Positions 11,168-23,000 of a stretch of 64,000 nucleotides of DNA are shown piece after piece. The translations under genes and the position numbers were made by a program. The stretch's first letter is position 1. Every line of letters begins with the position of its first letter. The notes beneath the pieces are model-generated. The model worked only from the letters and a program-made list of their open reading frames with translations, did not search any database and was not told where the DNA came from. The DNA comes from Porites lobata (lineage: Eukaryota > Cnidaria > Anthozoa > Scleractinia > Poritidae), in NCBI GenBank assembly GCA_942486035.1, contig CALNXK010000026.1, forward strand, positions 713,501-777,500, in the 5' to 3' direction.

Positions 11168-11362
11168 CAGATTTCCTTACCTTCTCTCCTTGTCTAAATT
11201 TATGGTGTTTTCTTAGCACTTTTGATCGCCTTCAGGGCGATTCTAGCGAGTTTTATCAACGAACAACGGGAGAACTAAAACTCGCTGGAATCGCCCTGAA
11301 ACGATCAAAAATGCTAGGAAAACACTATAAATTTAGACAAGGAGACAAGGTAAGGAATTCTG
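11168..11362. repeat. Near-perfect hairpin, 88-bp arms
   Basis: The left arm 11168-11255 and right arm 11276-11362 are reverse complements with only a handful of mismatches, separated by a 20-nt loop. The low mismatch count suggests recent formation or gene conversion between arms. No known family is recognised. Confidence 0.85.
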
Positions 11363-11798
11363 ATGTATTTTTATTACCACTTTTGACCCCTAAATAACTC
11401 AAATCTCCATACAAACCCTTCTAATATTTCTGCCATGGAACAACTATTCTCACTTGTGAGCTTGGGGTACCTGAGCTTTAACTAACGTATACAAATCCCT
11501 ACCCTTTTATACTGACCCGAAGCCTGAAAGGAGTGTGGGGTTAACCGTCAGCCGTCAAACGGCCTAAAATTTAACCGTCATCTGTCGAAAAACCCTGTTC
11601 GGTATTTTATTTGAATTTTTATTTAGTCTCAGTCATTTGCTCGGCCTCACTAGCTTTTTTGCTATAATTACCGCCTAGGGTAAATGAAGCAATTATTTTG
11701 AGCAGACACAAGCATTATTATCGGAAAGTTGCTAACTTTTCTTGGCCCATATTTTCTATGGAAAAATAAACCTATATAATGCGGAAAACCTGTCTTGA

Positions 11799-11985
11799 CT
11801 TAAAACCTCCAACTCCACATACAAATTCTCCCAACTTTCCCCACACTTTTCCTTGAAGAATAGGATGAGAGAATTTGATAAAAGATCAAAGCCCATCTCC
11901 TGTGGTGATCTTTTCATTAATCAGTCAAAACCTATTCTCTAGATGATATATCGATATTGTTAGGAGAATGTTGATGTAGGTCACT
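11799..11985 (-). mobile_element. AACCCTTTAAGCCC-family MITE, inverted copy
   Basis: Read on the minus strand it contains the family core (ATTCTCCTAAC, GATCTTTTATCAAATTC, GAATTTGTATGTGGA). The 14-bp end itself is degenerate here. See the copies at 21866, 26655, 31410, 42425, 48343 and 48841. Confidence 0.6.
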
Positions 11986-12059
11986 CGTGGGACACAAAAG
12001 AGTCAAGGGGTCACTGACGAGGATCCCTTAGAGTAGCTTCAATACAATATATATGTCAC

Positions 12060-12528
12060 CAGAAACTTATAAGGGGTTGAATTGTGATTATTCATTTTTT
12101 CTTAGTACGTAACATATTAGGAAACCCTCGCTGCGGCCTCAAAAATTACATATCTTTGCCGACACTGTACGAGTACGACATGAAATTGCCCTTTTGTGGA
12201 GGGCGAAAATACAGTACAGCGACTTTCTTTATCTTTTCCTGAACTCCTCTTTAGACGACCTGAACGAGATGGAATAAGCGCGATAAACTTTGAAGCAGCG
12301 CAGATAAACTTTTTACGTACGTTTTGGTAGCTGTCGCCATCGTTGTTCCTTGAGCTACCTCAGGTTTCCTCCTGAAGACGTGGAGTAAAATTACGTCACT
12401 TTCTTTACGAAGTTTGATTGGCCTGTTACCTTTTCTTTTCTTCCCAAATATGGTACTTGCGAAAATGAAAATTCACGAGCAAAGCAAACATATGAGAGTT
12501 ACACGTTTTAACCCCTTATAAGTTTCTG
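12060..12528. mobile_element. Inverted-repeat element with 7-bp target duplication
   Basis: CAGAAACTTATAAGGGGTT at the left is mirrored at the right. ATGTCAC lies directly outside both ends (12053-12059 and 12529-12535). The 469-bp interior has no open frame of note. A 7-bp duplication is unusual (P-type elements make 7-8 bp, hAT 8 bp), so the class is open. Confidence 0.75.
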
Positions 12529-12845
12529 ATGTCACTTAGTCAATGCACTAACCTCGCCATTCAACCTTAGGCCTCCTCCCCGGGTTTCCTTAGAAAATGG
12601 GAGGGCTCTCCGCCCTCCCGTCCCTCTCGTTCGTAGGAAAATGCCCTGGGGACGGAGTTTGTATCTATTATTGTCCTATTGGCGGATCTACGGGAGGTTC
12701 CCATGCCCCCTCCTAATTTGGGGCCAAACTGAAGCCCGCAGGGTGGAGAAAAATTATTTTGGGGCCTGATCCCAATCTTTTCTTAGCTCCTGCATGGACG
12801 GAATCCCACTTTTCTGACTGAGTCTAATCAGGGGTATGGGCTCCT

Positions 12846-13076
12846 GGGGCCCGTTTCTCGAAAGTCCCGGTAACTTTACGGGCCCGAAATCAAAAATTCA
12901 AATCGAAATATAAAGAATAAGAGCGCGGGTCCTGGCTAGCAAACTACCCCATTTAGTTTCATTAACTGACAGTTTTATCATGTTAGATGCAAAACTATTG
13001 AAACCTCGATCTTTAATGTAAACGGAGACAGCTTACCGGGCCCGTTAATTATCGGGACTTTCGAGAAACGGGCCCC
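12846..13076. mobile_element. MITE with GGGGCCCGTTTCTCGAAAG ends, copy 1
   Basis: The ends are inverted copies of GGGGCCCGTTTCTCGAAAG. The interior (GAGCGCGGGTCCTGGCTAG and following) matches a second, right-truncated copy at 58874-59070. It is 231 bp and non-coding. Confidence 0.75.
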
Positions 13077-13193
13077 TGATCCAAATCAAAAATGTTTAAT
13101 GAATAGCTGATATCATTTAGTAAGCGGTCTCTTAAGGTTTTTTATGTTTTGGGGTTAGCTTGCTAGGAAGGTTGAATGGGGAGAAGTCAGCTT

Positions 13194-13332
13194 AGTCCCT
13201 AGGCGTTCTCTCTTGCCCCGTTGTCCGCGCGAAGCCTGGGAAAGAGCGGGCGGTTCTTGGCGAGTATCTCTCGGTGACGTCACAGCTCACCGTAGAGTCC
13301 AGGATTGACCAAGCCGAGTACGCCTAGGGACT
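13194..13332. repeat. Short inverted-repeat element (AGTCCCTAGGCGT ends)
   Basis: AGTCCCTAGGCGT at 13194-13206 is mirrored at 13320-13332 around a GC-rich core that includes a TGACGTCA. This is probably another MITE. The CRE-like octamer belongs to the repeat and should not be read as an AHR promoter site without support. Confidence 0.5.
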
Positions 13333-14019
13333 AGGCTTAGGACTAGGCTGAGTAGGAGTAACACTCGAGGCTCTTTAGCAGTCAGAACCGCGAAAAGCGT
13401 TATCTGCCCTCTTCTCAAGACCAACGCTCCAACTTCTCGAGTTTATCTCGCCAAGGATGCACTTCATTCTCATCAGCTGTGTTCCAAGAGCCTTGAGTCT
13501 TAGATTCCCCAAACTCTGCTTCTTTTAAGGCCATCACGCGTAAACGTAGGCATTCTAGAAATTCGAACTTAAGAATCGCTCAGTTGGCTTTTATTTGGAT
13601 AGCGGATCAGTTTACATTTGTATACACTGTGTATATTCGAGAGGCCGGGGCTTTCGATAAATAGACTGCATTCAGTACGGTTTTTCATCCACTTGTTCAC
13701 ACATAAATCGAGGCAAATTTAAATTGCCCATTTGCAGTTTCCATCATTATGACCACTCTGAGGTGATAGTTCGTTTTCTCATTCACACAGGCTAGGCCTT
13801 CAAGAAACTTCCAGAAACCGTATCGCATTTCTTGCGTTTCATTTTAGGGTTTCCATACGGTGTTTTTAAATTTTAGGGCTGGTCTTCATTTCCAGTTGAT
13901 TGCTTTTTAAAATGTGCTATTTAGTTTCATCGAGCCTGGAGACAAAACACTCCTAAAACTTCAAGCATTTCCGACGATGAGGCTATGAATCGCTCAAATG
14001 CATAAAATTGAGACAAACT

Positions 14020-14095
14020 TGGGCACACAGACACCAACCCACGGCCTGGCCAGTACCTCACGCATGAGCACAGCCATATCACCCGAGCAGTGGTG
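14020..14095. repeat. Dispersed repeat shared with 58030-58105
   Basis: GGCACACAGACACCAACCCA, then GGCCTGGCCAGT and GCCATATCACCCG in the same order and spacing, recur at 58030-58105. It could be part of a SINE or a DNA transposon; not classified. Confidence 0.6.
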
Positions 14096-14099
14096 GCCA

Positions 14100-16740
14100 T
14101 GGACAGCTGTTTCGCCCTTATTGTGGCTCATCAGCGTGGCATTGAGGTCATTTTTTTTAGTGTCAAATTAGTGCCGGCAAATTTGTCAAGTAAGTCAAAA
14201 CTCACAAATTGTTCTTTAAGCAAGGTGGTTTTTATTAAAGAGGCTAACATAGGATTAAACTTGAAAAGGTTGGCCTAGTTTTTTCAAGTTGCAAGCCATT
14301 TTCTCGCCATCGGACTGCCAAAGATATAAGGTAAACACTATTTCTGGATTTTCATAAAGTTCTAAAGTGCTCTTATGGTTTTATATACTTATTTACTGGA
14401 TAGTGAACATATCTGATACTTTGGGGAGTGGCACACAAGAAATACTAAAATATAAAATACCCTGCATCTGTCCATAATTGCCCAATCAGCCATGATGGAT
14501 GTGGAATTAATTTTTTTCGATATGAATTATTACAGGCCAAAGAGCAAACATATCTCTTCGCCTTTCAGGTCCTAATCAAGAACCGACATCATTTCTCTTA
14601 TTACAATTTGTTTACGCGATCTCCTCTGTAAAAAAAACGACCAAATGAAGGAAAACGAAATTGGACAAAAAGAACAAGAAGAAAAAGAAGAGAATAAAGA
14701 AAACCCAAGATCTTGACAAATTTGGTTGTTTAAATAATGTTTTTTCACTATAATTGTTATTTATGGCCTCCCGACTGTTAGCTACTGTTTAAAACCTGTC
14801 GTTTTATGTAGCATTATGAAGGTTTCTATTTTGACTGGTGACTGTATTTTGGTTCCTATACATGCTTTTTTTTTTCAATTTGGCACAGGTTTTCTTTTCT
14901 TTTTTGACAGGTTAAGCGTCCTCTTTTCTTGTAGTTAAACCTACCTTCCAATCAGGCTCCTGCCTCCAATCTCATTTTTTTTTTTGGACACGTGTCACGT
15001 GCATGAACGAGCGCACGTCGCCAGCTGCCTCGGTTCCCGCCAAATTTACTTTTGTGTAAACAAAATTAAGTTTGTCAACTCCGTCTGGTAGACTTTGTCT
15101 TTTGTTTGCTCCGTAATATTTTACAGTCTCAAAGGTGAAATGATACTGTGATACAATGGAATTCAACAGGAAAACACAACAATCTATCACGTTCTTTCCC
15201 ACTTGATCTACCGCGACGTGCATTGTTTTTTCTTGACAAAATATTGGTATGAATGTAACCAATTTATGTGTACTTAATAGTGTTCTGTTTTGAATCAAAT
15301 TTATTTTCATTTGCATGGAAAGGTTTAGAGACTAGCCTTTTTAAAATAAATGGTCTATGCCCAGAAAGGGAGAAAGCATCAATGTGACAGCTTGATAGAA
15401 AAACGACACGGCAATATTAAATAACGTTGTTTTCGTTTATACTCAAACGATGTGTCAAACTTTAATATATATATGTCTTACACTTAGGTACGCGTTTTTT
15501 ATCTCTTTTTACGGGTCACCTGGCGTGTACATGATGTTTGAACCGTGTCATTATTCAATGGCTAACTACTTTTTTCGTGATTTTTGCCGCTAAATTTGCC
15601 ACTTTACTGATGATCTAGAAATTCACAACATCGAAAAACATTTCTTTTAAAATGTAACTGACAAGAAGCTAGACAAATGACGGAAGCGTGCCTCTCTCGG
15701 AAATGGCTTTTAAAAGGAAACCCATTTTTAACCCCGACGCTTGTGGGCTCAGTTATCTCAATCTCAGAGTATTAGTTTGAAATCCATCTACGAAAACACT
15801 CCCCTAATAATATTGGAAATTTTGCGTTTAGCGAAAAACGGGAAAGATAAGAAAGGACATCAAAAAAGAAATTCGGTCATATTATTTTTAGAAAACAGAC
15901 CATGGAGCAATATAAAAAGTAACGAATGAATTATAAAATGCAACACGAGGAGTATATACACACCGTGCCAAAATTCATTTACAAGAGAGAAAATACCACC
16001 TGCTGCAAGAAAACAACAACATTAACGTTGATGGATTTCATTCGAATTGTTGTAAAATTGAAAAATTGAGGAAAAAAATGGGCGGAAATGTAAATTTTCG
16101 TGGTGCAGTGAGATCGTAAAAATTGGCCCCCTGTGACGATTTATCTTATCGCGCCACTGTGCCCTACGGTGGTTGGTTATTTAGGGACAATTTTTGTTCA
16201 TTCAACCAACTGGCGAAGTACAATGCTAGACTGCTGTCATAATGTTGAATTTCATAAACGCGTTTTATTCTATCCTGCTGTGGGTTAATATTTCTTTTCC
16301 CACAAATGGCCGTGGAAGCGTCCAAACGAAGGCCCGTGCCACGTCAATGGCAAAAATATTTAAACAACAGGAAAATGAATTGTTAAAAACTGCCAAGACT
16401 CGATAGTGGTCCTTGACTAAAGACTTTTTTGAGAACTTTGCTTTCCACTGAAATGCAAAGCGATTTCCTTGTGGTCGCTATTGTAATAAGAACAATAGAT
16501 TCACAATAGCTGAAGTCAAGAACATTGTTTTTTCGAATATAACCTTGAATGGGAGACAGTCCTGTAGGTTTGTTCATAGACCGTCGGGGAATGTGGAAAA
16601 ATAGTTTTTTAACTCTGTTAAAATCGCTGACGGAAAGATATCAATGGGCAAAATAACCAAAACAGGAAAAATTTGAGATTGAAATCATGTCCCTCAAGCG
16701 AATGAAAGTTCCAAGTATAACTGCACATGTAAATTTCCCT
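14100..16740. other. Intergenic DNA without a recognisable gene
   Basis: Apart from the E-box pair at 14989 and a TGGCGTG (xenobiotic-response-like heptamer) near 15519, I see only AT-rich DNA and short open frames with no domain or splice partner. No tRNA or coding exon was found. Confidence 0.5.
14989..15001. promoter_or_regulatory. Two canonical E-boxes one base apart
   Basis: CACGTG-T-CACGTG lies about 2.1 kb upstream of the AHR start codon. E-boxes bind bHLH and bHLH-PAS dimers. The 1-bp spacing would not allow simultaneous occupancy on the same face, so the functional meaning is unclear. Confidence 0.3.
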
Positions 16741-16742
16741 TG

Positions 16743-16778
16743 TGACGTTTTACGTAACGAGTTCCCTAGCGGACCAAT
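16743..16778 (+). promoter_or_regulatory. Candidate AHR proximal promoter sites
   Basis: Within 36 bp lie TGACGT (16743-16748), the palindrome TTACGTAA (16750-16757, a bZIP PAR/C/EBP-type site) and CCAAT in CCAATCAGCG (16774-16778, NF-Y type), about 300 bp before the AHR ATG. Local GC content also rises here. There is no clear TATA box. A pyrimidine-rich AG just before the ATG (about 17062-17071) could be a 5'UTR splice acceptor. Confidence 0.4.
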
Positions 16779-17079
16779 CAGCGAGGGGCCTATTGTGCTA
16801 GCTTGAGTCTTCTGCACGATTTTTGTACTCACGTACTTTGAGGGCGAGGGGAAATATGGCTGCCGTTTCAAGACGTGAGCTTGAATGAGCGCTGTTTAGT
16901 GAAATAATCAAACAAGAAGCGAGGCAATATCCTTGTGGACGAACTGGGTGCATTTGGAGACCTGCAAAGCGCTTGTAAATACCCGCAGAACGCGATTCGA
17001 ACAAGGAGAAAAGAAAATTACCGTATAGAAGTGTGGTAATGGTTGCCCGCTGAATTTGATTGTTTTCGCAGACGAAATC

Positions 17080-20000
17080 ATGAGTACAGCGAAGCGAAAG
17101 AAGCGAAGTTCGAGGTAAGCATGTTTGTATTTTACTTTCGGGTTTTGTTCGAGGTTATAAGGTGCTAGGAAATAGAGTTATAGTAAACGTGCGGAGGGAA
17201 TCCCAAATGACCCGGAGTGTTACGTTCAACGTGTCTGCCTTTGAAATCTCGATCAGCAAAAAACCACTTATAATTCGATTCTTTTCAATTACGCTGCCAC
17301 ACTGATAAATCCTTTGAGAAGAAATTTCGTTTTGTTTTTCATCATTTGAACGTTGTATAAATCTAGAGCGGATTTTACAATCTTGCAGTCGCAATGGAAA
17401 TGTGAGCAAGCTTACATGTATACCCTAGCCTTTTCCGGTGTATGTTTCCGAATGCCTGCCTTTCAAAAATGTTCGGATTTTCGCTCCCCGCGAAGAACAC
17501 AACTTTAGCTCTTCTCAGCAATGATATAAACAAACCCACCAACTGGCAAGTACGTAAATTTCGCCGCAATCCTGTCGGCGATTGAAAATAACCTGCCAGT
17601 TGAATTTGCATTCAATTCGTCAAATGACATTGTATTACTACAGACGCCGATGATGCCCGCAACTTTGACAACCTTCGAGTTCGTTTCTATTGTAACAACT
17701 TAGGTTGGTTTGCTTTGAAATGCGGTCTTCCAAGGCAAAAACAGTTAGAGGGTGTTCATTTTGTGCTTGAATTGCCCGCTAGTGAGGACGTTTGTCTCGT
17801 CGATTTTAGTTTAATATATCTGATGTTCTGTGGCGCGGCATATTAAGTTGTGTATTTCTAGAGATGTGACCTTTGACAGGACAACATACTTTTACTTCAG
17901 CAAAAGCGATAGAAATAAATGTTGTGGTGAAATGAACGATTTTAATATTTACTAGACAGCCGAAAAATGAAAGAACAGTTTTCGTGCGCGATGTGAAAGC
18001 GGTCCTCTACAAAGAAACGCGCGAAAGCAAACTTTTTCTTGGACGGAAACACAAAGAATCGCTCCGCCAGAAATTTACCGCTCGATTACGGCGTAAGTCT
18101 ACTTACTTTTTCTCAAATCAGTATTTTTTTAAGGTCGTGGTAGTAATTTATTCAAACAAGGTCTCCTTCTGTGGCAAACTAAAGCTTTTGTTTGAAGCAG
18201 GCAGACCCGCCATGTTTGTCTTTGCGAGATCGAGGTGATGGTCAAAATTTTTCTCCCGATGCACGGAATCAATTTCTCGCGATCTACTGGTCGAAATGAC
18301 ATATTTCTTTTTTCTCCAGATTCTTTGAAGCTTCCAGAAGCGTTTTGTAACGTTTTAGTGGTTAATTTCGTTTTATTTTACGTGCATCGAGCTCCTATAA
18401 CTTTGTCCTCTATGACCATAATAATTTGCGACGGAGAAAAACAATTCTCAGGACGATCTATATTATTCCAAGCATTTTGTTGCGGTTCTCAACAAGCCGT
18501 GCTTGACAATTGAGAACTACTCAAATTTTGTATCTGAAAAGATCGATTTAAGAACGGGATTTCTATGGATAGGGGGTCTCCGAAACCTTTACAACGCTTA
18601 ACGCGCAAAACATTGTACATTTTTCGAATGTTTTTATCAATTTACATATTCAGCTGGCTTGTCGAATAATTCTTTCCATTTTCTTTTTCATGGGTGATAC
18701 ACATGTCCTTTATCTCTGGTGAGCGTCCCTCGATTCTTATGCAAATTTTCCATGAAAGTCTTACATTCTAAGGTTCAAGAGGCTGGAAAAGCAGATTCCG
18801 TGAGTCGAGGTGTGAAATCGACATCGCTTTTGGAAGTTCTGTCACGGCGAAATTTTCAACCCGGCTCGGGTAGATCGTAGCCTTGTTACGGCTACCTAGT
18901 GTGCTTCACGCCTTAAATGCTCTTTCCACTTTTAAAAAATAAACATCTTTTGTTAGTGGCATCGCTAAGAAACACTATGCACTTTCCCGTGTTTATGAAT
19001 TTCTTGTGTCGTAGAAAAAAAAAAAAGAGAGATTGCGGTCTAATTTTTGCCCTTCAAGGTCAGCCCTAAGAATCGTAGTAGTATCTAGATGGCATTTTGA
19101 AGTGTAACTCCACCAGGTTCTTGTCTCCTTTCCTGGTTTTGGGAATTGTAAACCGGGAAACCGTTAGACATGACAAGCTTCAAGTGCCTTTAATTAAAGA
19201 AGCGGACACACAATTTACATACACAGGATTTAAGCAATTTTTTTTTTCGAAGTCGAATGTCCGATGTTTTTCTTGTGATTTCTTTTAAGAATGCATAGCT
19301 GAGTGAAATGTTTTGAGAACTGAACGTTATGTACATTACAGTATTTGATATATCAGTAATTTGTGACATGATAAAATAAAAATCCTTGTGATGACAGCCC
19401 CTCAAAAGAGTTGGCAGAAAGAATGTTAATAATGTATTGATAGGTTAAAGGGTTTGCTTTGCGAGCCAAAAACTAATTGATTTTCCGAGTGTTTTTTGTG
19501 GTATCTTTATGCCCAATCACGTCCTGTTCAACCTCAGTAGCACTGTGCAACTGCTGCCAAATGTGATTTCAGTTGAAATTGTCTATTGTGGCTGTACATT
19601 CACAGAAGAAAAGAGAAAACATTCTGTGTCAAGTTAGTTTGAATAATCAGCTAATGAGCTTAAGATGTCCAATCGGTTGTGCCTCCAATGATGTCTGGAC
19701 AGGAGTTTTTTATTATTATTTTCCATAAGTAGGATTACCACAGATTTCTTGTCACTCCAGTTGTACGTTAGGCCTAAGGCCTTATTCCTTGACTGGTATT
19801 AAATGACCACAGTTTGACTTCTCCTTGTTTCTACACAGTTTCATTTTTTGAGATAACATTTTTTTATCAGTTGAATATCATATGATAAGCTCATTGCATT
19901 GTCCTATCACAAGAATGACAATGACCTAGAGGGGAAAGTATGCCAAAACTCCATAAGGCCTTCTCAATTGTTAACTGCCTCCTTCTCAAGGTTTTTTAGA

Positions 20001-23000
20001 TTACTTAGTCTTGTTAACAGTGGATGAACGTTATTCATTTTTTTGCATTGTGTCATTTTGTTGCTTTCCCTTTTGTATCACCAATTTTGCCTGCCTAATT
20101 TCACTCAAATGAGCTGTTACTATGCTGATATAACATTGTATAACTGTGACAAAGAACGTCTTTGCCTTAGGCAACTACTTTCTCGCTTTTATGGCAAATT
20201 AATATGTCTTGAACTTGACATTAAATACATTGTCTATAGGGATTGATGTTTAACCCCTGCAGCGCATTTTTCGAAAACCCAGGATAATTACCGGGTCCAG
20301 AAAGATGTTTTATGTTTCCTGTGATTACCTTCAAGATCAAAGTTCTTTTAGTTTTGAAAGTAATACAGCAAGCCATTAGTCATTCAAACAAAATTAAAAA
20401 AGTGAATACTTTGTCGGCTAAGACTGACACTATTACGGTATTATGTAATTTATAGATTTGGGTCTGGAAAGTTACGAAGACTTTTGAGAAACAGGAGCTC
20501 AATGAGTTTTTTTCCTTTCTCATTGATCAAGTTTATTTTGCAATCTGTAGATTCTGTTGCCTAAGAACATATGTTACAAATGTGAATAGCTACTCTCTCA
20601 GTGGAATGGTCATTATTTAGGTTCATTTTCTCTACCCAAACCAGGCTTTTCATTAAGACTTCTAGTAGCAGGAGAAAGGTGTAACGTTACGGGAGAATAT
20701 TCTGATTCAGGCTCCACATCTGAAAAAAAAATAGTCATAGGCTACTCAGTGTTAGCCGGAGAAATCTGCGTAGTAAACAGAGAATTCTCTGATCTCCAAT
20801 GGCTGATGAACACCATGTATAGTGCATTCAAGACTACTCCTGTTCATTGTCTTTTGGAATTTTTTTTTTTCTTGGAACATCACAGACTGAGTTACTGAAT
20901 AATGACAGTGCATGGTCAAAAATGTCTGGAGTGAATTTCAGAAATTTTTCTTTAAAAGTTACAATAAAATATTTGGCTTTTGTACTGTACACGAAGTTCT
21001 CGTCTCCACAGAAAGAGGGGTAGCCTTTTTACTACATGTACCTCCCCTTCCCCAAACATAAAAATGTGATGTTTGTAGAAAATATAGGATAGTACTTAAT
21101 AAAAGGCACCCGTACAATTTGTCTGGCATTGTAAGCTTCATACAGACAAAGTATTTTGGTGTTTACTTGTTTAGCTAGACATTATTTTATAGTGTATGTC
21201 TATGAGTTTTATTACCCACATTCTGTGACTGGACAATGAGTAGGCCATATGTTTTACCCCACTACTTGCTTGCACTCTGTCTTTCTCCACAGACAACCCA
21301 TAGATATAATAAATGTTTCGTCAGTCTAATTTTTTCTTAGATTTATGGTGCATAGATTCGTGTTTTGGCCTTAAATCCTCTGGTTTTTACATGAGAGCTG
21401 GCCAATACATTTATATTATTTAAATACGTCTAAAGGGCAGCATGCATGATGTTACTTGGGGTGTTTTTAATTATTTCTATAGCTCCTGATTGTTTTACAA
21501 GTGGTGCAATATAATTTATATTATTTTAAATTAAATATTTATTTTTTGACAGCCTCAAGGGTTCCCTTAATCCTTCCAAACGTCATCGTGACCGCTTCAA
21601 CATTGAGTTGGATAACCTTGCAAAACTGCTTCCTTTCCCACATGATGTGATCCAGAAATTGGACAAACTCTCCATTCTCAGGCTGTCTGCCAGTTATCTC
21701 AGAGCAAAGAATTTCTTTAAAGGTATGCCACACTGATTATTGATTTTTCACTATCATTTTTACTATAAATTAGAAAAAATCATCAACTTAAGAATAAAGA
21801 GAACAAAAAAATGACCATCACCACCACATACAGTAAACCGTTGTTCCCCCCGGCTGCTATGAGAGTGATCCCCAGTAATAGTGACCAACAACAATTTTCT
21901 CCTAACAATATCCATACATTGTCATGAGATGAGGTTATGAGAATTAATAATATGATCACCTAAGAGAAAATACTTTGATCTTTTATCAAATTCCTTTGAC
22001 TAGTTCTTAGGAAAATGTATAGAGATCAGTTTGGAGAATTTGTAAGTGGATATTGGGGCTTAAAGGGTTAAAAGAAAATGGAACCAAAGTGACTTCCTAG
22101 CTGTTCAACTCCCCTCCTACTAATTACATACACCTGGCAACGTGAAGTTTTAGTGACAGTTCCGCTTGCCTCTTTAGAGGCCCTCTTAAGGTTGGTACAC
22201 ATATCCCTAGTCTAAATTCCAAAACATGTAGTTTCACGAATTGAGGAGGAAGTAATGTGCTGTCACAGTTTCAGCCATCTTTGTGTCATTTGTCACTGTT
22301 TCGTTTGCCTTATGTCAATGTTTCAAGACCATGTCACTCGTCAAAATTTTACCCCAACCAAGCCTCTTTATGTTGACAATTAAATCTTAGTTTTTACAGA
22401 GGACTTGATTGCTGGACACTCTTGGGTTCAAAGCTTTTAGGTTTCTCACAGGTTTTTTAGGAGCACAGCTTAGTGGGTAACTCTCTATTATAGAGAGATT
22501 CACTTGTTCAAAGAGCTACCAAAAGTGCGGTCTTACCCATTAAGACAGGCACTCTGTCATCTTATTTTGAGGATTTTTTTTAAACTTCCAAAATTGCTTT
22601 GAAATTGAAGGAAAAGGTAAAATATGGATCTACTAAAACAGAAAAAAAAATATTGAAGGTAGGAAGCTCCATTGACTGTAGAGTGAGAACTAGAGCCATG
22701 TACGTGATACAATGTTGACATTTAATATCTGGGAGGAAACCATTCATAAACTCCAGGTTTCTTTATTACATGGTTAGAAAATAATATAAAAAACAACAGT
22801 CCAGCCTGATGCCTATTTCTGTACAGGAAATAATACTTCCGGACAAACTCTTTATACTTGGTGAAATACATTACTGAAAAGCCATTTGAAAGGGCACGTT
22901 AAGAGATTTTTTAAATCTCTTTAGAAACGTAGAGATTGCATGTCATTTGGGACCAAAGCAACTGTCTGCACTTACAACTACCTTGTAAAATATATACAGT

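Noticed and set aside
13269..13276. TGACGTCA as an AHR regulatory site
   Set aside because: It lies inside a short inverted-repeat element 3.8 kb upstream, so its presence is explained by the repeat.
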